From positions 1 through 12,843 of the forward strand of contig UZAN01057420.1 of the NCBI GenBank assembly GCA_900618425.1: a stretch of 12,843 nucleotides of DNA, in the 5' to 3' direction. This document shows, one piece after another, positions 7,484-12,843 of the stretch (within the stretch, counting starts at the first letter, position 1; each line of letters begins with the position of its first letter). The notes beneath the pieces were generated by a model, which saw only the letters and a list, made by a program, of their open reading frames with translations, was not told where the DNA came from and searched no databases. This DNA is from Echinostoma caproni (lineage: Eukaryota > Platyhelminthes > Trematoda > Plagiorchiida > Echinostomatidae). Made by a program: the position numbers and the translations under genes.

Positions 7484-8513
7484 GGTTAGGTCAGGCTGAT
7501 TCACAGGACGTGGTCTTGAAGTCTTAAAGTGATTCACGGGTTGGTGGCTGTTGCCCAAATGTCGCGGGTCCTTGAAAGCTATCTGTTTTCTTTTCCTAGA
7601 GATTGTTCTAGAGCAGAAAAGGTATTAGTAGAATAGTATTAAGGGTATAGTAATAAGGTTAAGTTTCCCCGCTCGACCCCCTAGTGAGGATGTGAGGAGA
7701 AAGAAGTAAAAGATGACAGAAAAAATAAGAGAGGAAGACTTGAATTGGGGTGATTTAGCGATAAATGGGTAGCGGTTCCCGAGTAAGCTTTATCCAAACT
7801 GTTCAACGCAGTCCCGCCCCATCGAACACCTTGATCTGCGCTTGAAATCTACTGTCGAGTTGGCAGCATTGACTTCATCCGGCAGTCTATTCCAGTCATT
7901 CACAACAACTATTAAGAACCAGGACGCTCTCAGACCAGTTCTCACTCTATTTTTAACTACTTTTAGAGCGCGTCTTCTCAGATTTGTTACTTCACTCAGC
8001 TTGAGCAGCGCTCCCTCTGGTACGTCCATAAAGACCCTCAGGATTTTGTACGCCTCAATGAAGTCTCCACGTCAACTGCAGCTACTCAACGAGAAGAGGT
8101 TTAAGGTTTCGGGACGCCTCTCGTAAGAGAGATGTCCTAATCCCGAAAATCACTTGGTGAAGTGATGTACTGATTCTAAAGTTTCCATGTCCTGAATCAG
8201 CAGCGGTCTCCACGTAAGCCTTGTAGAGAAGTAGCAAGACTTCGGGTTTTCTTGAGCTCACCACCCCTCTTAGCTGGTGTAAGTGTCTTGATGACAGATT
8301 TGTCATCTTTCGGCACTGAAGTCCATACTTGAAATTGGCACTAACAACGACATCTAGGTCTCTGGCTGTGGATACAGTGGATATCTGTTGAGACTGGTCC
8401 GAAGGTCCCAGTGTCATACCACATTGCATGCCCTCATTTGTGATCAGTTGTCGACATTTCAGAGTATTGAGAAACAGGTCCCACTTGTATTGATCGATCT
8501 GTAAAAGCCTCCC
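7484..8513 (-). mobile_element. CR1-like non-LTR retrotransposon, copy D (5' truncated)
   Basis: Only the RT thumb, the C-terminal part and a 3' UTR of about 300 bp remain. The lower edge is a degenerate tail-like string, GGTTAGGTCAGGCTGA (7484-7499). The upper edge, near 8513, is where the protein likeness fades and the probable BEL LTR begins. Its protein wording differs from copy C, so it represents another CR1-like family. The 3' UTR (7500-7789) contains an AT-rich stretch near 7620-7655 and no open frame that I can support. Confidence 0.7.
7790..8513 (-). pseudogene. Copy D reverse transcriptase C-terminal remnant
   Basis: The minus strand reads LLQIDQYKWDLFLNTLKC (about 8507-8454), TARDLDVVVSANFKYGLQ and SSRKPEVLLLLYKAYV (about 8261-8214). 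A degraded stretch follows. After a frame change it reads LGHLSYERRPETLNLFSL, then RGDFIEAYKILRVFMDVP (about 8072-8020) and VVVNDWNRLPDEVNAANS (about 7911-7858), and ends at a stop at 7790-7792. This is the thumb and C-terminal tail typical of CR1-clade RTs. The palm with the catalytic residues is absent. Stops and at least two frameshifts break it. Confidence 0.75.
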
Positions 8514-9013
8514 TGTAAAGTCCAGTCAATCCATCTTAGTTTCACATTTCACGGTCCATTCACCTAACATTATCCGCCCCATACATACATAAACATTTGA
8601 CATTCTACCTCCTTTGTATATTTACACATCGAGCCCACTATTTCACGTTGTTTGTTTTCTGCTTCATTCGTACCCTACTTGTTTCAATCGCGACCTGAAC
8701 GCTTACGTTTGACTCGTTCTAGTGCAGCGTGGCGGCGAGCGTGCTATTCTTATTGATACTCGTTTTCTTCCATTTGGATTTGTTGAATTACGCTCACAGT
8801 AACACTTAACTCTTGTTTTCAAGTTGTTTCGAGATCACTTTGAGGTTTGTACAGATTTTATTAGCTCGTTTGATCATTTAATAATGCAGTACCGTAGATG
8901 CTTGCTGAATTGTTGGTTTTATTGACGTTTAGGGATCCAATTTTGGTAAGGCGTTGCTCATTGATCTGTTCAGGAGATACAGCACTAAAATTCGTGCAAA
9001 TTGTAACAAGAGA
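8514..9013 (+). repeat. Probable 5' LTR and leader of the BEL-like element
   Basis: The stretch has no supported gene. A candidate LTR runs from TGTAAAG (8514) to GGATCCA (8939). It would be followed by a short gap and TGGTAAGGCG (8944-8953), which could be a primer-binding site because such sites start with TGG. I cannot name the tRNA. A TATA-like TGTATATTTACA lies near 8614-8625. The remaining bases up to 9013 would be leader before gag. All edges are guesses, made without a second LTR to compare. Confidence 0.35.
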
Positions 9014-10257
9014 ATGTCGTTCGAACAAAGAAGGATCAAGGTGGAAGGTCAGAAAGTAACCCGGTCAGGAAATTGGGGGAGGGGGGTTCTGATTCTCATA
9101 TTTGTAATTCAGTTAGTCCCGTTTGTGCCGTAAGTTCATATGCCCTGGATTATGATGCCGATGTTAGGATTTCTGGTATATACCTCCGTAGGATCATAGA
9201 GTTAGAGCAAGATATTAGGTTAATGAAGCTTGCGGGAGCAGTGGTTAGGCAACTTTGCTTGACTAAGCACACCGCGACCGAAAAACAAGCCCCGCTCATT
9301 AAACTCACTACGGAAGTGGATCAAAAACATATCGAAGTAATGTACCGTCACCCGTCAATAGACCTGCTCAAGGTGGAGCTAACGCCATTCGACGGGAACC
9401 CCAGCAACTATTGGAGATTCATTCGAGAATTTGATAATTTCGTCCAGTGTCGGGTCACTAATCCAGGGAAGAAGTTCATGTATCTAAAGNTGTCGAGCCG
9501 TTGACCCAGGGCACAATTTCCTGTACCTAAAGCATTATTGCCACCGGAACACCCGGGATGCTAATGAAGAATGTGTAATGCTCACTAAACCTCGGGTATA
9601 ACCGAATTAGGGACGTCCTTAAGGAACTGTTTGGAAACTCATAGACGGAATGCTGGTCGAGGCCCGTAAAGCGAGAAAGGAACCCGAATCGTTGGTGCGA
9701 CTGGTAATGAAGATGGAAAACTATTTCATTGCCCTCACTCAAATAAGTTACGAAGCAGGTTTGAATGCAATGCACACCCTAGAAGCGATAGTACGATGCA
9801 TGCCAACTAAAATACAACAGCGGTAATTATCAATCGTTTAGGGAGGGAAGCAAATTTCACCGAGCTGACTGAATTCATCCGAAACCGTGCCCAGGTCGCC
9901 AGTAGTCGCTTCAGATAACTCGCTAGCATGAGTAGGCGAAAAGAGAGACACTATGCTAAGGAGCGAACTTACAATATCCCCCGAGGCTCTAGAAACGCAA
10001 ACAACTATGCAACCTTAGGGGAATGTGGCGCACCCAAATGCCTTATGTGTCGTTTGGGCCACGAGCTATCCGCATGTGAAAAATTTGTGCAACTGGGTGT
10101 TCCTGACCGTTGGGAAGCAGCAAAGAGGCATGGTGCGTGCTTCATCTGTTTGAGCGGCTCACATCGTGCACCTACTTGTAGAAACCGTAGTAGTTGCGGT
10201 GAGAAGAGGTGTCAAGGAAACTACCATACCTGCTTGCATTCTATACGAGAAACGTAG
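9014..10257 (+). pseudogene. gag: BEL/Pao-like gag polyprotein remnant
   Basis: An ATG at 9014 opens MSFEQRRIKVEGQK. The frame is lost at a G-rich run (9075-9086), and the next frame carries on with LRRIIELEQDIRLMKL and LTPFDGNPSNYWRFIREF (about 9379-9432). That resembles the DUF1759 segment of BEL/Pao gag. After an unresolved base (9490) the likeness continues with EPLTQGTISCT, IRDVLKELFGNS (to about 9631), MLVEARKARKEPESLVRL, FIALTQISYEAGLNAM and REANFTELTEFIRNRAQV, across further frame changes and stops. The open end (9928-10257) holds C-X2-C-X3-H-X4-C, C-X2-C-X4-H-X4-C and a final C-X4-C-X4-H-X3-H cluster (10039-10239), which normally bind the element's RNA. It ends at a TAG, where gag would usually run on into pol. 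Confidence 0.75.
9490..9490. other. Unresolved base (n)
   Basis: A single n lies in the gag remnant, exactly where the reading frame changes. One of the frame breaks in gag may therefore be an assembly error and not a true mutation. Confidence 0.9.
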
Positions 10258-11054
10258 TTACCGATGTAACAACAATCTGAACAACGTTAAATATGAAATG
10301 TACTTTGATTGACCAAATTTCCATCACGTGGGAAAACAGTTGAACGACAGTTGAAATTTCGTTTCAATTTAGGCATACATCTTACGAAACCGTCGTAGAT
10401 CCTGGTTAAAGAACGATAAACAATAGGGCAAATCACTGAGCAAGACCACAATGATGCCAAGCGGGTAATGAGGAGGCCGGTTAACACAACTGGCAAATAT
10501 TGAGTTCATAAAAGAGAAAGAACAGATGAGAAAAGGAAGATAATGGAATTAGAAAGGTAGTGTGTACAAAAGCTGTTGAAAACCGTCACACCACCCGCCA
10601 ATCGTGCAGCGATTTTTTCTTGTTTTCTGCATAGATTTCAAACGGAATGTCTCCAAATGACATTTGAATAATTGATTCTGAGTAACGCGCGGCGTCATTT
10701 GTTTTATAGAGGCTGACGGGATAGTTGCTATTACATCAAATGCCCGTCCCTTGTAGGGTAAATGTTTAGACCATCAAGCCTGACGACAGTACCGGAGACC
10801 GGAGGAGAATACGTCGGTTTGAGAAAAATTCACACAAGTAGGTTAAATGCCACGACTGGCCGGGTTTTGGAGGATTCGGGCACTGTCGCTCGTCAGACGT
10901 GGACAATTTAAATCAAATAAATTATCGTAATATAAAAATCGATCAAGAATATCGATCAATAAAGCTGGGTTTCGGCGAACACGGGCCTTCTTTTCCTTTT
11001 TGATTGTGGAAAGCTAGTCTTGAAGTAATAGTAGTCGTGAAGTAGTATTCGGAT
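10258..11054. other. Gene-free stretch after the BEL gag
   Basis: About 800 bp hold no coding sequence that I can support on either strand. A very weak TLIDQISI near 10298-10321 recalls the region after the cysteine clusters in BEL pol, but stops surround it. Small features are a tandem ACCGGAG pair near 10791-10804, an imperfect inverted repeat (10780-10790 with 10882-10896) and a direct ATCGATCAA pair near 10938-10961. Confidence 0.5.
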
Positions 11055-11117
11055 TTGAAGCTTGCTCCCAACATTCCTGGTTCTATATTTGTCTTCTTTT
11101 CTGCCAGTGACTACGAC

Positions 11118-11360
11118 ATGCAGTCATTGATATTAGTCTGTGGCGATTACAACTGTGGCGATAAGTACCGATTGGATGTCGATGAGGCACGATGTTCTCC
11201 ATCTCTATTCGAGACTGATATTACAAGTAACCTTGTCATGCATTTCACGTTCACCTGGATTGATGGCAACCTAATGTCTAAGGCCAGGAAGTGTACACTC
11301 GTGGCAAATAAGTTAGCCAAGAAAAAGCTTGTACAGTTAGCTGGTTTCCCGGCGGTGTAG
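11118..11360 (+). CDS. Weak open frame, 80 codons, unknown
   Basis: The frame is open from 11055 (a TTG codon); the first ATG is at 11118 and the stop ends at 11360. I do not recognise the product. It contains a small Cys/Gly/Asp stretch, VCGDYNCGDKYR (encoded partly by a repeated TGTGGCGAT), and a basic C-terminal part, KLAKKKLVQLAGF. No signal peptide, membrane segment or known motif is evident. A minus-strand frame of 81 codons (11147-11392) overlaps it almost entirely. Neither has support beyond being open, and chance frames of this length are expected. It could be a piece of an exon. Confidence 0.12.
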   Translation: MQSLILVCGDYNCGDKYRLDVDEARCSPSLFETDITSNLVMHFTFTWIDGNLMSKARKCTLVANKLAKKKLVQLAGFPAV

Positions 11361-12167
11361 CTCCTAATCGTTGACGGCAAGAGGAATAGCATAATTTAAG
11401 ATGAAGCATAAAACATAACACAGGAATAAATGGTCAATAAAAGTAATTCGTAAGCAAACGTCGGAATAACGAATGAAAGAAGATTGCTCAAGGGTTTGGG
11501 TTTATTTATCGTTTGATGATAATTCAATCTGAACGACCAGAAAACGATTCAACTCCGTGACGCTTCATATGCAAATTTCGCAAACCGGTATTATGAATGA
11601 CTTCAGGAATATTTGTGAGTCCATAAATCAAGTTGAAATAGCTTGAGTGGTAATGAACCCAAATGCTCATTAGCCGATATATTCAATTGTGGCCCATTTC
11701 GCTCCGAGTAATTCATTTCCAAATTAATTAACCACTGCTGATTGTGTTCGTGAAATCGTTATTTCTTGTTAAAGAGTCGAAGCGTTCCAATTGTGCTCAA
11801 CACTTTTCAGTCAACGTGAACAGCCAAACATTAAGGATTATGTGTGTTTGTGGATTGTCATGGGGGTAATATTACAGAAGATGTTCGTTTGGAAGTATCG
11901 AAAATTTAGAGAGGTAAACATAAATGAAAGGGGCATACTTGTGGGGAACCACGGAATTCATGGAGATTGGCGGGCTTGGGAACCAAAGTTTTCGATTAGC
12001 TCGGGTTCTGGTGGTAGGTGTAGTGCTCTGTAACGGACGGAGGTTCTCGGAGTAGTTGTCGGTTACTCGGTATCCGACTGTGTCTGAAACAAGAGACAGT
12101 TTTCCTGCTCTCGTGCGTAAGCAATTGTCAAGAGCACGCAAATGGGGTTCACACCCACCGTTACAAA

Positions 12168-12187
12168 ACCGTTCTAGACCGTTCTAG
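12168..12187. repeat. Perfect tandem 10-bp pair
   Basis: ACCGTTCTAG occurs twice, back to back. A third partial likeness (CACCGTTAC) lies just upstream, near 12156-12164. The role is unknown; it may be simple slippage. Confidence 0.5.
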
Positions 12188-12533
12188 CTAAGACGCACAA
12201 CCAAACCATGCAATCATTCTTCCAGCAGTTGGGGTGAAAGAGTAAAGAAAAGCTGTGCGTTAGGTAGATAAGGGAGTGGAGTGGGTCTCCCCCCTCACCT
12301 TGACCGAACGGCATCCGCAACTTACTTGGCACTGGACTCAGGGCTACATAACTCGGCCGCTCCGACCAGAATTTAGGTGTATAGATGAATGCACTGTGTG
12401 AGGGAGTGTCCGGGTGCATGATTACTGTTTGCAGTTAGGGCGACAGTACCCCTGTGCTCCTACCCGATTCCGGTCTTCCACTGCGAGTAATAAACCGAGA
12501 GAGTGATTTTCCCGCCAAACTACATGTACATTT

Positions 12534-12596
12534 CGTTTCTTTTTGTTTTCTTTCTCTCCTTTTTATTCTTTGTTCTTCTCAGTTTTTTTTTCTTAA
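12534..12596 (+). repeat. Pyrimidine-rich tract
   Basis: About 60 bp are almost all T and C on the plus strand. The only AG, at 12581-12582, follows a long pyrimidine run, as at a 3' splice site. No exon is recognisable downstream, so the splice reading is only a possibility. Confidence 0.35.
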
Positions 12597-12843
12597 TCGG
12601 TTGACGGAATAACTCGCTATTTTGGCGGCTGCTGCTGGGACCTGATGGGTATCCTTCTCTTTGTTCTTAATAATATTATAATTAATTTTTTCGTGTTCAA
12701 CATCATGGGGTGTTGGGAGCCGACCCGAGTTTATCCTATCACCAGTCACTCACTTTCGAGCGTTCCTCGTGTTATTGTCCACTCGGTGGGTTTTCCTTTT
12801 TAGGTGTAGTTTTTTTCTTGACCATGAGGGATAAAAATCCCAC

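Larger units (their letters stand above)
8514..10257 (+). mobile_element. BEL/Pao-like LTR retrotransposon, 5' part
   Basis: A plus-strand element is inferred from a gag with a DUF1759-like segment and three cysteine clusters, preceded by about 500 bp of non-coding sequence that fits an LTR plus leader. No protease, RT, RNase H or integrase can be recognised after the gag, and no second LTR was found by eye in the rest of the window. The element is either deleted after gag or cut off by later insertion. Its lower edge lies against the truncated end of copy D. Confidence 0.6.
11361..12843. other. Gene-free right end of the window
   Basis: About 1.5 kb hold no gene that I can support. Open frames at 11791-12033 (+), 11872-12141 (-) and 12174-12419 (-) have no recognisable motif; the first begins at TTG. 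Visible structure is limited to a perfect tandem pair of ACCGTTCTAG (12168-12187), a pyrimidine-rich tract (about 12534-12596) that contains a splice-acceptor-like TTCTTCTCAG, and an AT-rich stretch near 12668-12690. The tract and the AT-rich stretch could belong to an LTR or UTR, but I cannot show it. Confidence 0.5.

Noticed and set aside
8514..8939. Pairing the probable BEL LTR with a second LTR near 12480-12843
   Set aside because: Both are T-rich and share short strings such as TGGCGGC, but no continuous match holds up by eye.
9527..9775. 82-codon minus-strand open frame
   Set aside because: It is antisense to the middle of the BEL-like gag, which is readable on the plus strand across frameshifts.
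12174..12419. 81-codon minus-strand frame with an ATG
   Set aside because: No motif, no neighbour and a length expected by chance; kept only as a mention in the gene-free stretch.
1..12843. CRISPR array, bacterial operon, ribosomal RNA or tRNA genes
   Set aside because: There are no regularly spaced repeats, no operon-like intact genes and no recognisable structural RNA. All coding remnants are of eukaryotic retrotransposon type.

Overview
The window is eukaryotic repeat DNA. It shows no intact host gene, no operon structure and no RNA gene that I can recognise. The protein remnants are all retrotransposon types: a Ty3/Gypsy-like pol end with its 3' LTR, several CR1-like non-LTR fragments (RRM-like ORF1, AP endonuclease, reverse transcriptase), and a BEL/Pao-like gag with cysteine knuckles. 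From general knowledge of such families, the combination and the wording of the CR1-like C-termini suggest a parasitic flatworm (trematode or cestode). This is an inference, and another invertebrate is possible.

Layout, left to right. 1-933 (+): the 3' end of a Gypsy-like element with a large internal deletion, a polypurine tract and an LTR that ends about 933. 934-8513 (-): a head-to-tail row of CR1-like fragments, all on the minus strand. On that strand, from high to low coordinates, they are D (8513 to 7484, RT C-terminus), F (7483 to 7361, 3' UTR only), a 155-bp insert E with a 9-bp target-site duplication, C (7187 to 4697, endonuclease end to RT C-terminus), A (about 4695 to 2262, ORF1, endonuclease and RT start) and B (about 2260 to 934, ORF1 end, endonuclease and linker). 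8514-10257 (+): a BEL/Pao-like 5' region (probable LTR and leader) and a broken gag, with no recognisable pol after it. 10258-12843: about 2.6 kb without recognisable genes, with one weak open frame and a few short repeats.

The arrangement reads as successive nested insertion. The Gypsy LTR ends inside the linker of copy B, B starts where the RT of copy A breaks off, and E has a clean duplication at the boundary between C and F. Every coding remnant carries stops or frameshifts, so nothing here looks able to move by itself.

I found no convincing new biological system. The points most worth checking are the E insertion, the repeated pentamer tails, the gag-only BEL element and the unexplained right-hand 2.6 kb.
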